A stretch of 39,077 bases of DNA from Candidatus Izemoplasma sp. (GCA_007131405.1 SLQR01000094.1:1-39077); one strand, 5' to 3'; counted from the stretch's first letter, positions 24,767 through 34,230 are shown. Translations and numbers: made by a program. The notes: generated from the letters alone by a model not told the origin.

Positions 24767-25315
24767 TTAGAACATCGGTGGTGTGCTGACCCACAACACG
24801 ATGGCTTTAGTTTCCGTATGGTTTTCTAATACGTGGGATTTATTGGTAAGGTAGTAAAACGAGTCACCTTGTTTGACGGTTTGACGTTTTTTACCTACTT
24901 TTAGCACAATTTCTCCTTCTAACACATACCCAAATTCTTCTCCAGAATGTGGGGTGTCTTCAAAAGAAGATCCACCAGGTTCAATCTCAATGATAATCGG
25001 TTCCATTTCGTATTTTTGTGCGTTTGGCACAATCCAGCGAATTGTGTGTTTTAATTGATTATCATTTTTTTCATAAAAGTCTTGTGGTGTAAACACATAG
25101 ATGTCATCAACATCCTCGCTGAAAAATTCACCGAGCGTTGTCCCAAGTACTTCAAGAATGTCTGTGAGCGTGGTAATCGAGGGACTTGTCAGTTGACGTT
25201 CCACTTGGGATATGAAACCTTTGGTAAGTTCACAGCGATTAGCTAATTCTTGTTGGGTTAAGCCGTTTTCAAGGCGTAGAGCTTTAATTTTCTCGCCAAT
25301 TTGTTTGTCAACCAT
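24767..25315 (-). CDS. XRE-family regulator with C-terminal cupin domain
   Basis: A 182-residue transcription factor. Residues 5-62 form the HTH (IGEKIKALRLENGLTQQELANRCELTKGFISQVER...LTDILEVLGTTL); residues 105-182 form a cupin_2 barrel (GGSSFEDTPHSGEEFGYVLEGEIVL, GDSFYYLTNKSHVLEN). Such proteins (PuuR-type) usually sense a small ligand; the cupin metal-like residues His, Glu, His are present in HSGEEFGYVLEGE and KSHVLEN. It starts 2 nt after the pgk stop without a strong SD, so it is probably coupled to pgk. Its position suggests it controls this operon; that is inference. Confidence 0.85.
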   Translation of the reverse strand: MVDKQIGEKIKALRLENGLTQQELANRCELTKGFISQVERQLTSPSITTLTDILEVLGTTLGEFFSEDVDDIYVFTPQDFYEKNDNQLKHTIRWIVPNAQKYEMEPIIIEIEPGGSSFEDTPHSGEEFGYVLEGEIVLKVGKKRQTVKQGDSFYYLTNKSHVLENHTETKAIVLWVSTPPMF

Positions 25316-25317
25316 GG

Positions 25318-26511
25318 TTAGATTGTATCCAAGCAGCTAAGCCCGGGCAGTTCTTTTCCTTCTAAGTATTCTAAACTTGCGCCACCACCGGTTGAGATGT
25401 GGCTAAAGTCGTTTTCAAAACCGAAGTTAATGGCGGCTGAGGCTGAATCGCCACCACCGATAATGGTTGTTGCATTTTTTAAGTTTGCAAGGACTTCACA
25501 GACACCGCGTGTCCCGTGAGCGAAGTTGCTAAATTCAAAGACACCTACTGGTCCGTTCCAAACAACCGTTTGTGCTTCATTAAGCATGGCTTTGTATTTT
25601 TCGAGTGTTTTTGGCCCAATATCTAATCCTTCTTCATCAGGGTTAACATCGGTGTAAGCCGCAATACGAACTGGTCCTTCATTGGAGAATTCTGTGGTGA
25701 CACGGAAGTCAACAGGCAGTTCAATTTTTCCGTCTGCTTCTTTCAGTAACTCCGCAGCCAAATCCAACTTATCGTTTTCAACAATGCTTTTACCCACTTC
25801 GATGCCTTGTGTTTTTAAGAAGGTATAACTCATCCCTCCACCAATTAAAATCTTATCGGCTTTTGTCAACAAGTTACGAATAACGCCAATTTTATCGCTT
25901 ACTTTAACACCGCCTAAGATGGCAATAAATGGACGTTTTGGATTGTTAATGGCGTTGCCAATGTACTCAATTTCTTTTTCAAGTAAGAACCCTGCAGCGC
26001 TTTCTTGTGCATTGGATGCAATGCCTACGTTTGACGCGTGTGCACGGTGTGCGGTTCCAAATGCATCGTTGACAAATACATCGCCAAGGGATGCCCAGTA
26101 TTTTCCGAGTTCTGGATCGTTTTTCGATTCTTTGCTGCCTTCGATATCTTCAAAACGTGTGTTTTCAAACATCAGTACATCGCCTTCGTTGAGTGCTTTA
26201 ATGGCATCTTCTAATTTTTTGCCACGGGTTTCAGCGATGAACGTTACATCTTTTTCTAAGTGGTCTGCTAATGCGTTTGCAATCGGGGCTAAACTTTTTC
26301 CCGCTTTATCTTCTTCTGTTTTAATACGCCCTAGATGTGAAAAACAAACAACTTTAGCGCCTTGGTCAATTAAGTAGTTGATGGTTGGTAACGCTTGACG
26401 AATACGGTTATCGTCCGTAATCTCACCTTTTTTCATTGGAACATTAAAATCGACACGTACTAAGACGGTCTTTCCTTTTACGATTAAATCACGAATGGTT
26501 TTCGTTGCCAT
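25318..26511 (-). CDS. pgk: Phosphoglycerate kinase
   Basis: ATP-forming step of lower glycolysis: 1,3-bisphosphoglycerate + ADP to 3-phosphoglycerate + [66 protein letters not shown] and the nucleotide loop [11 protein letters not shown] are all intact. At 397 residues it has the typical length. First gene of a four-gene unit with XRE-cupin, HPr-like and tpiA. SD AAAGGAGAA. gap is not in this window on either side. Confidence 0.96.
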   Translation of the reverse strand: MATKTIRDLIVKGKTVLVRVDFNVPMKKGEITDDNRIRQALPTINYLIDQGAKVVCFSHLGRIKTEEDKAGKSLAPIANALADHLEKDVTFIAETRGKKLEDAIKALNEGDVLMFENTRFEDIEGSKESKNDPELGKYWASLGDVFVNDAFGTAHRAHASNVGIASNAQESAAGFLLEKEIEYIGNAINNPKRPFIAILGGVKVSDKIGVIRNLLTKADKILIGGGMSYTFLKTQGIEVGKSIVENDKLDLAAELLKEADGKIELPVDFRVTTEFSNEGPVRIAAYTDVNPDEEGLDIGPKTLEKYKAMLNEAQTVVWNGPVGVFEFSNFAHGTRGVCEVLANLKNATTIIGGGDSASAAINFGFENDFSHISTGGGASLEYLEGKELPGLSCLDTI

Positions 26512-26550
26512 AACTAATTCTCCTTTAGACTTCTTTTAACCTCTAGTGTC

Positions 26551-26579
26551 ATTATACTAAAACTTACGCATAAAATCTA
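26551..26579 (-). promoter_or_regulatory. Promoter of the pgk operon
   Basis: A consensus TATAAT on the minus strand (26551-26556) about 40 nt upstream of the pgk ATG; the -35 at 17 bp (TAGATT) is weak. Confidence 0.5.
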
Positions 26580-26613
26580 TTGATTAGGCGGTAGTGAAAA
26601 CACTTTCTTAAAT

Positions 26614-26640
26614 AAAAAAAAGACCATATCAAATGGTCTT
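26614..26640 (-). terminator. Terminator of the ComK-like gene
   Basis: Stem AAGACCAT/ATGGTCTT with a 5-nt loop and a T-run of seven on the minus strand. The stem overlaps the last codons of the ComK-like gene. Confidence 0.85.
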
Positions 26641-27036
26641 ATTGATTTGGTCAAGGATTCGTGCGGTTTGCGCGTGTTTTTTGATTAGCAGTGAATAGGG
26701 AATATTGACCTTAAGTATCTTTAAGTTTTTAAAAATGATTTCTGAATTCGTGTCGTCTCGTTCACGTAAAGACAAAACATTGCAAAAATTAATGCAGATG
26801 GTTTCATACTCTCTAAGTGGTTTGGTGGTGTAAAAACAGATTGATTCGTTGATGTAAATCGGGATATTTTGTGTTAACTTATACCTCTTTTTTAGTGCAT
26901 CAAGCCGACCATTTAAGGTCACATGGCTTTTTAGCATAAGTTCATTTAGGTATTTCTTTAGTCCCATGTTTACGTAGTCTTCTTGATATTCTTTGACGAC
27001 ATAGAGCCCCTTCTGTGATCGTCGAATATAATACAT
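26629..27036 (-). CDS. ComK-like competence regulator
   Basis: A 135-residue protein resembling the ComK family over most of its length. NGRLDALKKRYKLTQNIPIYI corresponds to the ComK block AGRKAGTYEVTKISHKPPIMV, followed by CFYTTKPLREYETICINFCN (ComK: FLFPTLSSTRPQCGWISHVH) and VNIPYSLLIKKHAQTARIL (ComK: LPISYNSFENQVYRTAWL). ComK activates DNA-uptake genes in Bacillus by binding paired AT-rich boxes. This one lacks the C-terminal tail of the 192-residue Bacillus protein, as some short ComK homologues do. It is flanked by terminators and stands alone between tkt and pgk; SD AAGGAGGCG. The match is from recalled family sequence, so moderately sure. Confidence 0.65.
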   Translation of the reverse strand: MYYIRRSQKGLYVVKEYQEDYVNMGLKKYLNELMLKSHVTLNGRLDALKKRYKLTQNIPIYINESICFYTTKPLREYETICINFCNVLSLRERDDTNSEIIFKNLKILKVNIPYSLLIKKHAQTARILDQINKTI

Positions 27037-27103
27037 AGCCTTCGCCTCCTTGTTTTTAGTTTAAAAAACTTTTTGACGAAAATCGATGCTTTATGCGTGA
27101 AAA

Positions 27104-27131
27104 AAATCCTCGGTTTTTTAACCGAGGATTT
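27104..27131 (-). terminator. Terminator of tkt
   Basis: Perfect 12-bp stem (AAATCCTCGGTT/AACCGAGGATTT) with a 4-nt loop and a T-run on the minus strand, 3 nt past the tkt stop. Confidence 0.92.
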
Positions 27132-27134
27132 GGG

Positions 27135-29081
27135 TTAGATTGATAAATATTTTTTGACGATGTTTTCAACGGTGAAACCAAAGTGTTTTTGGGCATCTTC
27201 ACCGGGTGCACTAACACCGAAACTTTCCATGCCGTAAACGTTTGAGGCGAACTGATACCATAGGTGTGGCGCCCCGAGTTCAATGGCTAAGCGTTTGGTG
27301 CATGATGATGGAAGCACGGCTTCTTGAACTTTTTTCGGTTGTTGTCTAAAGAGTTCCATCGATGGCATCGAGACAACACGAACATGAATATCTTTTTCGT
27401 TTGCGAGATATTCTTGGACATTCAATGCAAGTTCGACTTCGCTACCTGTTGCAATTAAGATGCCTTCAAAGTTGTCGGCGTCGCGTGCAACATAGGCACC
27501 TTGTTTAAGATTTTTATAGGTGACGTCCGTTAAGACTTTTGTGTTTTGTCTGGTTAAAACGATGGCAACGGGTGTGCGTTTTGATTCAAGTGCATAGCGC
27601 ATCGCAAAGCGTACTTCATTCGCGTGTGCTGGTCGAATCGTCACAAGATGCGGGGTGCTACGGAAAACAGCTAATTGTTCAATCGGTTCATGCGTTGGTC
27701 CGTCTTCCCCAACCGCAATGGAATCATGGGTGAAGATAAAGATGGATGGAATTTCCATTAATGCGGCTAAACGAATCGATGGTTTCATGTAATCTGAGAA
27801 GATAAAGAATCCACCACTATAACCTTTTAAGTTATGAAGCACCATGCCGTTGACAATCGCTGCCATGGCGTGTTCACGGACACCAAAGTTAATGTTTCTT
27901 CCAGTCGGGTTATCTTTGGTAAAGTTCCCGTTAATCCCTTTAACTTTTGTGCTGCCGGAAAGGTCCGCTGACCCACCAACCATTTCAATGATTTGCTCGC
28001 TTAGTTTTGGTAAGATTTTACCAATGGAAGCACGGGTTGCTTCTTCAGTTCCAATGGGTTCGAGTTCGAGTAAGTCCTCGTAATCAACATCAACTTCACG
28101 GCTGATAATTTGTTCGAATTGATCAGATAGTTTTGGATAACGCTCTTGGTACTCATCCATTTTTTCGACCCATTCCGCATGGGCTTTGCCGTTACGGTCA
28201 TTAATTTTTTCAAAGAAATCGCGGTAGACTTCTTCAGGAATGTTAAACGGTTCATGCGGGAAATTAAATTTTTCTCGCATGCGTTCGGTTTCTTCTTTGC
28301 CAATCGGCGCACCATGTGTGGCACTTGTGCCTTGTTTTTCGGCGCCGAATCCAATAATGCTTTTGACTTCGATGAAACTTGGTTGATCGCTTGATTTGGC
28401 GTTTTCAATCGCTTGATCAAGTGCGTCTAAATCGTTGGCATCATCAACGCGTTGGTAATGCCAGTTCATGCTTTTCATTTTCATTTCGATGTCTTCACTC
28501 ACGGCTTCGTGAGTTGGGCCATCGAGTTGAACATCATTTGAATCAAAAAGGATAATTAAACGCTCGAGTCCGAGATGACCTGCTAAGCTTAAGCCTTCTA
28601 AAGCAACGCCTTCTTGTAAATCCCCATCACCGCATAGCACGTAAGTGTAGTGGTCGACAATGTTCAAGTCGTCTTTGTTGAAGGTTGCGCGTAAATAACT
28701 TTCAGCTATCGCCATACCAATGGCATTTGAAATACCTTGTCCTAGTGGTCCGGTTGTGGCTTCAACCCCATCGGTGTGACGGTACTCTGGGTGCCCTGGT
28801 GTGATTGAATTTAATTGACGGAATCCCTTTAAATCTTCTGTGCTAAGTTCATAGCCTGAAAGATGTAATGTTGCATATAACAACGCGGATCCATGACCGG
28901 CAGATAAGACAAAACGGTCTCGATCAAACCACGCTGAATCGGATGGGGTAATTTTCATGTGTTTGGTAAATAGTTGATACATAACTGGGGCGGCCCCAAG
29001 CACGATTCCTGGGTGACCACTGTTTGCTCTGTTGATCATATCAAGACCTAAAAAGCGTATTGCGTTAATTGATTTTTCCAT
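27135..29081 (-). CDS. tkt: Transketolase
   Basis: TPP-dependent enzyme moving two-carbon units in the non-oxidative pentose phosphate pathway. ANSGHPGIVLGAAPV, TPGHPEY.HTDGVEATTGPLGQG, the TPP motif GDGDLQEGVALEGLSLAG ending in FDSND, and the transketolase signature GEDGPTHEPIEQLA are intact. At 648 residues it is a full-length single-chain enzyme. SD AAGGAGATC. Monocistronic: own promoter and strong terminator. In organisms lacking the oxidative branch it makes ribose 5-phosphate from glycolytic intermediates. Confidence 0.96.
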   Translation of the reverse strand: MEKSINAIRFLGLDMINRANSGHPGIVLGAAPVMYQLFTKHMKITPSDSAWFDRDRFVLSAGHGSALLYATLHLSGYELSTEDLKGFRQLNSITPGHPEYRHTDGVEATTGPLGQGISNAIGMAIAESYLRATFNKDDLNIVDHYTYVLCGDGDLQEGVALEGLSLAGHLGLERLIILFDSNDVQLDGPTHEAVSEDIEMKMKSMNWHYQRVDDANDLDALDQAIENAKSSDQPSFIEVKSIIGFGAEKQGTSATHGAPIGKEETERMREKFNFPHEPFNIPEEVYRDFFEKINDRNGKAHAEWVEKMDEYQERYPKLSDQFEQIISREVDVDYEDLLELEPIGTEEATRASIGKILPKLSEQIIEMVGGSADLSGSTKVKGINGNFTKDNPTGRNINFGVREHAMAAIVNGMVLHNLKGYSGGFFIFSDYMKPSIRLAALMEIPSIFIFTHDSIAVGEDGPTHEPIEQLAVFRSTPHLVTIRPAHANEVRFAMRYALESKRTPVAIVLTRQNTKVLTDVTYKNLKQGAYVARDADNFEGILIATGSEVELALNVQEYLANEKDIHVRVVSMPSMELFRQQPKKVQEAVLPSSCTKRLAIELGAPHLWYQFASNVYGMESFGVSAPGEDAQKHFGFTVENIVKKYLSI

Positions 29082-29113
29082 TAGGATCTCCTTCTTTCTT
29101 CATTATCAACACC

Positions 29114-29142
29114 ATTATATAACAAAGTGCTTAAAAGTAAAA
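29114..29142 (-). promoter_or_regulatory. Promoter of tkt
   Basis: Minus strand TTTTAC, 17-bp spacer, TATAAT, about 33 nt upstream of the tkt ATG and downstream of the suf terminator. Confidence 0.5.
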
Positions 29143-29173
29143 CCTTATCCCGCATGAAAAGGTTTTTTAAATG

Positions 29174-29197
29174 AAAAGAGCACAAATGTGCTCTTTT
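29174..29197 (-). terminator. Terminator of the suf operon
   Basis: Stem AAAAGAGCAC/GTGCTCTTTT with a 4-nt loop, directly after the sufB stop, followed by a short TTTTCATTT run on the minus strand. Confidence 0.85.
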
Positions 29198-29198
29198 T

Positions 29199-30611
29199 TT
29201 AGCCGATTGATCCTTCCATTTCGAGTTTGATGAGTTGATTGAGTTCAACAGCATACTCCATCGGAAGTTCTTTCGCAAAGGGTTCAATGAAGCCCATGAT
29301 GATCATTTCAATGGCTTGTTCTTCGCTCAGGCCACGACTCATCAGATAAAAGAGTTGTTCTTCACTGACCTTAGACACGCTCGCTTCATGTTGGACCGTT
29401 GCGTGATTATTTTGAACGATATTGTACGGCAAGGTATCGGAGGTGCTTTGATCATCTAAAATGATCGTATCACACTCAACGTTGCTTTTGGCACCTGTTG
29501 CGTTCTTTCCGTGCCTAATCATGCCTCGATAGTTCACTTTTCCACCCTTAGCACTCATGGATTTTGAGATAATCGAACTGGTGGTGTTTTTCCCAATGTG
29601 AATCATTTTTGCGCCGGTATCTTGATGCATGCCTTTACCAGCGAAAGCAATGGATACTGTCGTTCCTTTGGCGCGATCACCAAGTAAGATGCAGGCTGGG
29701 TATTTCATGTTAATGCCTGAACCAATATTTCCATCAATCCATTCCATGTGGGCATCTTCTTCAACAAGCGCACGTTTGGTGACTAAGTTGATGATGTTGT
29801 TGGCCCAGTTTTGAATGGTGGTGTATCGACAGTGTCCGCCCTTTTTAACAAAGATTTCTACGACAGCAGCATGGAGGCTGTTCGTGGTGTAAATCGGTGC
29901 TGTGCAGCCTTCGACATAATGCAGACTTGCGCCTTCATCGACAATGATTAAGGTGCGTTCAAACTGCCCCATTTGTTCGGAGTTAATGCGGAAATATGAT
30001 TGCAATGGCTTTTCAACTTTGACGCCTTTAGGCACATAAATAAATGAACCGCCACTCCATACAGCGCTGTTTAGTGCGGCGTATTTATTGTCATCGTAGG
30101 GCACAATTTTATTAAAGTATTCGGCGAAAAGTTCAGGGTACTCACGTAACGCGGTATCGGTGTCTGTGAAGATGACGCCTTGGTCTTCGAGTTCTTTCAT
30201 GGTGGAATGGTACACGACTTCACTTTCAAATTGCGCACCAACACCCGCTAAGAATTTTTGTTCCGCTTCGGGAATCCCGAGTTTATCAAAAGTGTTTTTA
30301 ATTTCTTCTGGCACATCTTCCCAGTTGCGTTCACTTTTATCGCTCGGTTTAACGTAATAGGTGATGTCTTCAAAATTGACTTTCGCAAGACTAGGTCCCC
30401 AGGTTTGCGTTGGGGTATCTAGAAATTTCTGGTAGGATTTTAAGCGAAATTCTTCCATCCATGCTGGTTCTTTTTTGATTGCAGAAATCTCTTTTACTAT
30501 TTTATCGGTAAGGCCTTTACCGGTATCAATAACGCTTTTGGTTTCGGTTTTAAAGCCGTATTTGTAATCGCCAATAATGCGTTCTATTTCTTTTTTTGTA
30601 TCGTTATTCAT
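29199..30611 (-). CDS. sufB: Fe-S cluster assembly scaffold SufB
   Basis: Beta-helix scaffold on which, with SufC and SufD, nascent Fe-S clusters are built. [58 protein letters not shown] (scaffold Cys region) and [25 protein letters not shown] are family blocks. About 470 residues, standard. The start is the ATG overlapping the sufU stop (CATGAATAA) and not the upstream ATG of the track; a GAGTGAG SD lies inside sufU. Last gene of sufC-D-S-U-B. Confidence 0.96.
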   Translation of the reverse strand: MNNDTKKEIERIIGDYKYGFKTETKSVIDTGKGLTDKIVKEISAIKKEPAWMEEFRLKSYQKFLDTPTQTWGPSLAKVNFEDITYYVKPSDKSERNWEDVPEEIKNTFDKLGIPEAEQKFLAGVGAQFESEVVYHSTMKELEDQGVIFTDTDTALREYPELFAEYFNKIVPYDDNKYAALNSAVWSGGSFIYVPKGVKVEKPLQSYFRINSEQMGQFERTLIIVDEGASLHYVEGCTAPIYTTNSLHAAVVEIFVKKGGHCRYTTIQNWANNIINLVTKRALVEEDAHMEWIDGNIGSGINMKYPACILLGDRAKGTTVSIAFAGKGMHQDTGAKMIHIGKNTTSSIISKSMSAKGGKVNYRGMIRHGKNATGAKSNVECDTIILDDQSTSDTLPYNIVQNNHATVQHEASVSKVSEEQLFYLMSRGLSEEQAIEMIIMGFIEPFAKELPMEYAVELNQLIKLEMEGSIG

Positions 30612-31047
30612 GCTTCTCACTCGCTTTCTTGAGAGTTTCTTCGAAGGCTTTCCAAGCAATCGATGCGCATTTTACACGCGCTGGAAATTTGGTAACCCCT
30701 TGATAGGCTAAGGCGTCTTCAAGCTCGATGGATTCATCAAATGGCTTATTCATGATCATCTTCAAGTAGTTGGTCGTTAGCGCTTGGGCTTCATCGACGT
30801 GTTTGCCTTTAAGCAGGGTTGAAAGGACACTTGCGCTTGAGCAACAAATGCTACACCCTGAGCCTTCGTGACGAATATCTTTGACAACGCCTTGTTCAAT
30901 AAAACTCTGAATGGTGATGTCGTCGCCACAACTTGGGTTTTTTATATGATGTAACGTGTAACGTGGATCATCAACAAGCCCTTTGTTTCGTGGGTTTTTG
31001 TAGTGATCCATGATGATTTGTCGGTAGAGTGATTCCAGTTGGTGCAT
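30604..31047 (-). CDS. sufU: Zinc-dependent sulfurtransferase SufU
   Basis: A 147-residue IscU-like protein that takes persulfide sulfur from SufS in Gram-positives. The zinc/sulfur Cys residues are in [21 protein letters not shown] and [11 protein letters not shown]; the spacing between the second and third Cys carries the extra residues typical of SufU and not IscU. It lies between sufS and sufB, the standard Firmicutes order. SD TAGGAGG. Confidence 0.94.
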   Translation of the reverse strand: MHQLESLYRQIIMDHYKNPRNKGLVDDPRYTLHHIKNPSCGDDITIQSFIEQGVVKDIRHEGSGCSICCSSASVLSTLLKGKHVDEAQALTTNYLKMIMNKPFDESIELEDALAYQGVTKFPARVKCASIAWKAFEETLKKASEKHE

Positions 31048-31058
31048 AGTATGACCTC

Positions 31059-32267
31059 CTAAAATCCGATGTCGGTGAAAAATGCACGCGCACGTTTCAC
31101 GGAATCAATAAAGGTTTTGACATCGTCTTCGGTGTTGTAGATGTAAAAGGTTGCACGTAAGGTGGCTGGAACGTTTAACCATTTAATTAAGAGTTGTGCA
31201 CAATGGTGCCCAGCGCGCAAGGCAATGTGGTCTTCATCAAAGAAACTAACCACATCGTGAGGGTGCACACCATCAAGATTAAAATTAATAATACCGGTTT
31301 CCGCGCTTGGATTATAGACGGTGACACCGTCGATCGACTCGAGCGCTTTAACGGCCGTTGTTTTTAAGGTATGTTCGTGGGTGATGATGGCATCAAACCC
31401 AAAGGTTTCTAAGTAATTGATGGCTTCCGATAACCCAATGGCTTCGGCAATTGGTGGCGTGCCGGTTTCAAACTTATACGGGGAATCCTTCCAGTCGCCT
31501 TTAAACTTATCGACGTTGTCGTTCATGTCACCACCGTATTCAAGTGGTTCCATTTGATCAAGCAATGCCCGTTTGCCATACAATATGCCAATCCCGGTTG
31601 GGCCAAACATTTTATGGCCTGAAAAGGCTAAAAAGTCGCAGTCAAGTTTCTTTACATCAATCTGCATATGGGGCGCTGCCTGTGCCGCATCGACACTAAC
31701 GATGGCGCCTTTTTCATGGGCCAGGCGAATAATCGTTTCAAGTGGCGTAATATATCCCATCACGTTCGATATGTAGGTGAGGGCAACGACTTTGGTTTGA
31801 TTCGTTAAGACCGATTTGAAGTTCTCAATGGTGATGCGTCCATCTTTATTTAAGGGTACATAAATAAGGGTTGCGCCGGTTTTTTTAGCAACCTGTTGCC
31901 AAGGCAAGACATGCGAATGGTGTTCAAGTTCACTTACAATGATTTCATCACCGGGTTTTAAGGTTTCACGACCATACACTAAGGCAACAAGATTCAGTGC
32001 ACTTGATGCGCCGCGGGTGAAAATCGTTTCTTCGAAATCCGCATTGATAAAGCGGGCGATGTTTTCACGGGCTTTGGTATAGGTTTCCGTTGCACGGTAG
32101 CTTAGTTTGTAGACGCCACGATGAACATTTACTGGGTAATCTGTGTAATATTCGGTCATTTTATCGATGACCGATTGTGGGGTTAAACTGCTTGCGGCCG
32201 TGTCTAAATAAACCAAGTCATGCTTGGTTAAAATTGGAAAGTCTTTTCGGCTTGTGGCTAAAGACAT
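31059..32267 (-). CDS. sufS: Cysteine desulfurase SufS
   Basis: PLP enzyme releasing sulfur from cysteine as a protein persulfide for SufU. The N-terminus YLDTAASSLTPQSVI, VSELEHHSHVLPWQ, the PLP Lys in FLAFSGHKMFGPTGIG and the catalytic Cys in LRAGHHCAQLLIKWL are typical of the class II SufS type. At 402 residues the length is normal. It starts 8 nt after the sufD stop with SD AGTAGGTGA. Confidence 0.96.
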   Translation of the reverse strand: MSLATSRKDFPILTKHDLVYLDTAASSLTPQSVIDKMTEYYTDYPVNVHRGVYKLSYRATETYTKARENIARFINADFEETIFTRGASSALNLVALVYGRETLKPGDEIIVSELEHHSHVLPWQQVAKKTGATLIYVPLNKDGRITIENFKSVLTNQTKVVALTYISNVMGYITPLETIIRLAHEKGAIVSVDAAQAAPHMQIDVKKLDCDFLAFSGHKMFGPTGIGILYGKRALLDQMEPLEYGGDMNDNVDKFKGDWKDSPYKFETGTPPIAEAIGLSEAINYLETFGFDAIITHEHTLKTTAVKALESIDGVTVYNPSAETGIINFNLDGVHPHDVVSFFDEDHIALRAGHHCAQLLIKWLNVPATLRATFYIYNTEDDVKTFIDSVKRARAFFTDIGF

Positions 32268-32275
32268 ATCATCAC

Positions 32276-33289
32276 CTACTGAATTTTTGAATTGAGTAAT
32301 GCTTGAACGTGTTCTTTGAGTAAGTCGTTTTTAAGGACGTCATTGAGTGGCGCTAAGTATCCGTTTATGATTAAACGTTCGGCGTCTTTTTGACTTAACC
32401 CACGACTCATTAAATAGTAGAGCTGATCTTCGTCAATTTGGCCGATGGCTGCGCCATGGCTTGCTTCAACATCGTATTCGTCAATCAGTAAGAGTGGGTT
32501 GGCGTCAAGTCGTGCTTTATCGCCTAAGACAACGCCTTTGTTGCTTTGACGGGCGTTGCTTCGTTTCATGTTTTTATGAATTTTTCCAATGCCTTCAAAC
32601 AGCAATGTGCTTTCATCGTTTGCCACCCCATAGTGTTCAATAAACCCTTCGGTTTTTGGTGCTTTATGTTCGACAACGGTTTTAATTAAGGTTTCCTGTT
32701 TGTCTGAGGTGAGGGCGATGGTTTTGGCGGTTCCGCTGGCGTATTCGCCGGCTAAAATAATGTGGTTATCTTGTTTGGTCACGGCATCTGAAAACGCTGC
32801 GTTGGTATAGGTTACTTGACCGTAGCGTTTAACATAAGCTGAGCGCTTAATGACAGCAGCAGAATCTTTTGGCATCGACGCAAGACTTGTGTACGTTAAG
32901 TTTGCGTTGGTGTCAATTACACTTTCACTGGTGAAGTTCACGGTTGAGATGGTGTCATTATATAGGTATTCAAAAACATTCGCTTGAGCGTTTGATTCAA
33001 GGAGAATGGTTGTTTTGTGATTAAGCGATGTGGTCTTGCCTCGATAAATAATATATATCGGAGCTTCAACGACATGGTTTTTCTTAATGGTGATTGTGGA
33101 TGCGGTGTCTGCTGGTATTCTTAAATCATCATCTGTATTGTCAAACAACGCATTAAGTGGTGCGTTTTTGTCTTGAATGGTAATCGATGCATCAGAGAGG
33201 GTTTGTTTAATTAAGTGGCCATCTTCAAAAATAAGCACGTTATCGAGACGATCAATTAGCTCGTTAAAGGCTTCTTTATTCATCGCCAT
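32276..33289 (-). CDS. sufD: Fe-S cluster assembly protein SufD
   Basis: Beta-helix partner of SufB in the SufBCD complex, about 337 residues. The C-terminal SHGAAIGQIDEDQLYYLMSRGL is the SufB/SufD signature; the middle shows repetitive beta-strand content as in SufD, and the N-terminus is divergent as usual. I start at the ATG overlapping the sufC stop (TAATG), not the track start 10 codons upstream; the ATG two codons later is also possible. Stop is TAG. Confidence 0.92.
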   Translation of the reverse strand: MAMNKEAFNELIDRLDNVLIFEDGHLIKQTLSDASITIQDKNAPLNALFDNTDDDLRIPADTASTITIKKNHVVEAPIYIIYRGKTTSLNHKTTILLESNAQANVFEYLYNDTISTVNFTSESVIDTNANLTYTSLASMPKDSAAVIKRSAYVKRYGQVTYTNAAFSDAVTKQDNHIILAGEYASGTAKTIALTSDKQETLIKTVVEHKAPKTEGFIEHYGVANDESTLLFEGIGKIHKNMKRSNARQSNKGVVLGDKARLDANPLLLIDEYDVEASHGAAIGQIDEDQLYYLMSRGLSQKDAERLIINGYLAPLNDVLKNDLLKEHVQALLNSKIQ

Positions 33290-34119
33290 TATTCGTCGAG
33301 TGCTTCTTTCGTTGCGCACTGACCTAAGATGATACGCTCTTCTTCCTCAGGAACGACGCGTTCATCGTCAATGCCGAGTTCCTCTTTGATCCAGTCATAC
33401 CCGTTTTGATCGATTTTTTTCATGAGTTCTGTGTCGCCTGATTTTACAATGCGCCCTTGCATCATGACATGCACCATGTCCGCGTTTATGTAATCAAGCA
33501 AGCGTTGATAGTGGGTAATAAGCAAAAGGCCAAGTTCGCCATTTTTCATCTCGGTGACATTATCCCCAACAACTTTCAAGGCGTCAACGTCAAGCCCTGA
33601 ATCAATTTCATCTAAAATGGCAATGCTTGGTTTAAGCATTTTCATCTGTAAGATTTCGTTGCGTTTTTTCTCACCACCACTAAAGCCTTCGTTTAAGTAA
33701 CGGTGTGGTAAGTCATCGCTCATTTTAAGTTCTTTAACGGCTTTATCGTAGGCACGAATAAATTTGAAAAGTGACAACTTATTGTCGTCATCTAACCGCG
33801 CATTCATCGCCGTTTTAATAAAGTCACTGTTTGTGACACCTGGTACTTCAGATGGCGCTTGCATCGCTAAAAATAAGCCTGCTCGTGCACGCTCGTCGAC
33901 ACTCATTTCAAGAACATCTTTTCCGTCTAATGTGATGGTTCCTTTAGTTACTTCGAAACGTGGGTGTCCCATGATGACACTGGCAAGGGTGCTTTTTCCT
34001 GTCCCATTGGGTCCCATGATGGCATGGGTTTCGCCACCTTCTATGGTTAACGTCACGCCTTTTAGAATTTCTTTTCCTTCGACCTCGGCGTGAAGGTTTT
34101 CAATTTTTAATATTGCCAT
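33289..34119 (-). CDS. sufC: Fe-S cluster assembly ATPase SufC
   Basis: ABC-type ATPase that drives the SufBD scaffold. Walker A GPNGTGKSTLA, the signature FSGGEKKRNEILQM and Walker B AILDEIDSGLDVDAL are intact, plus the SufC-typical MQAPSEVPGVT. The start is MAILKIENLHAEV, with SD AAGGAGG; the track start 26 codons earlier would lie within the promoter. A C-terminal extension (EEEERIILGQCATKEALDE) goes beyond the usual end at about residue 250. First gene of the suf operon. Confidence 0.96.
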   Translation of the reverse strand: MAILKIENLHAEVEGKEILKGVTLTIEGGETHAIMGPNGTGKSTLASVIMGHPRFEVTKGTITLDGKDVLEMSVDERARAGLFLAMQAPSEVPGVTNSDFIKTAMNARLDDDNKLSLFKFIRAYDKAVKELKMSDDLPHRYLNEGFSGGEKKRNEILQMKMLKPSIAILDEIDSGLDVDALKVVGDNVTEMKNGELGLLLITHYQRLLDYINADMVHVMMQGRIVKSGDTELMKKIDQNGYDWIKEELGIDDERVVPEEEERIILGQCATKEALDE

Positions 34120-34146
34120 AAATATTACCTCCTTAAGTCCATGTTT

Positions 34147-34175
34147 ATTGTATAAGAAATTGCTAGGTATTGCTA
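34147..34175 (-). promoter_or_regulatory. Promoter of the suf operon with phased direct repeats
   Basis: Minus strand TAGCAA, 17-bp spacer, TACAAT, about 28 nt upstream of sufC. Two identical ATTGCTA heptamers on the plus strand (34159-34165, 34169-34175) are spaced exactly 10 bp apart over the spacer and -35, a layout suiting a repressor or activator site. Confidence 0.5.
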
Positions 34176-34197
34176 ATGATATGATATAAAATTTCAC

Positions 34198-34222
34198 AAA
34201 AAAAAGACACTTACGTGTCTTT
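34198..34222 (-). terminator. Terminator of the mgtC-like gene
   Basis: Stem AAAGACAC/GTGTCTTT, loop of 4, and a T-run of eight on the minus strand, shortly past the MgtC-like stop. Confidence 0.85.
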
Positions 34223-34230
34223 AATGTTTT

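Noticed and set aside
26593-26604. AGTG-AAAA-CACT inverted repeat upstream of the pgk promoter
   Set aside because: Only 4-bp arms in AT-rich DNA and located well upstream of the -35; expected by chance.
27060-27080. A5-G-T6 tract upstream of the ComK-like gene as a ComK box
   Set aside because: The known ComK box needs AAAA-N5-TTTT; the spacing here does not fit, and such runs are common in AT-rich intergenic DNA.
28001-28420. 139-residue minus-strand ORF inside tkt
   Set aside because: Lies within an intact transketolase in a shifted frame; composition is Lys/Asn-rich and unlike a real protein.
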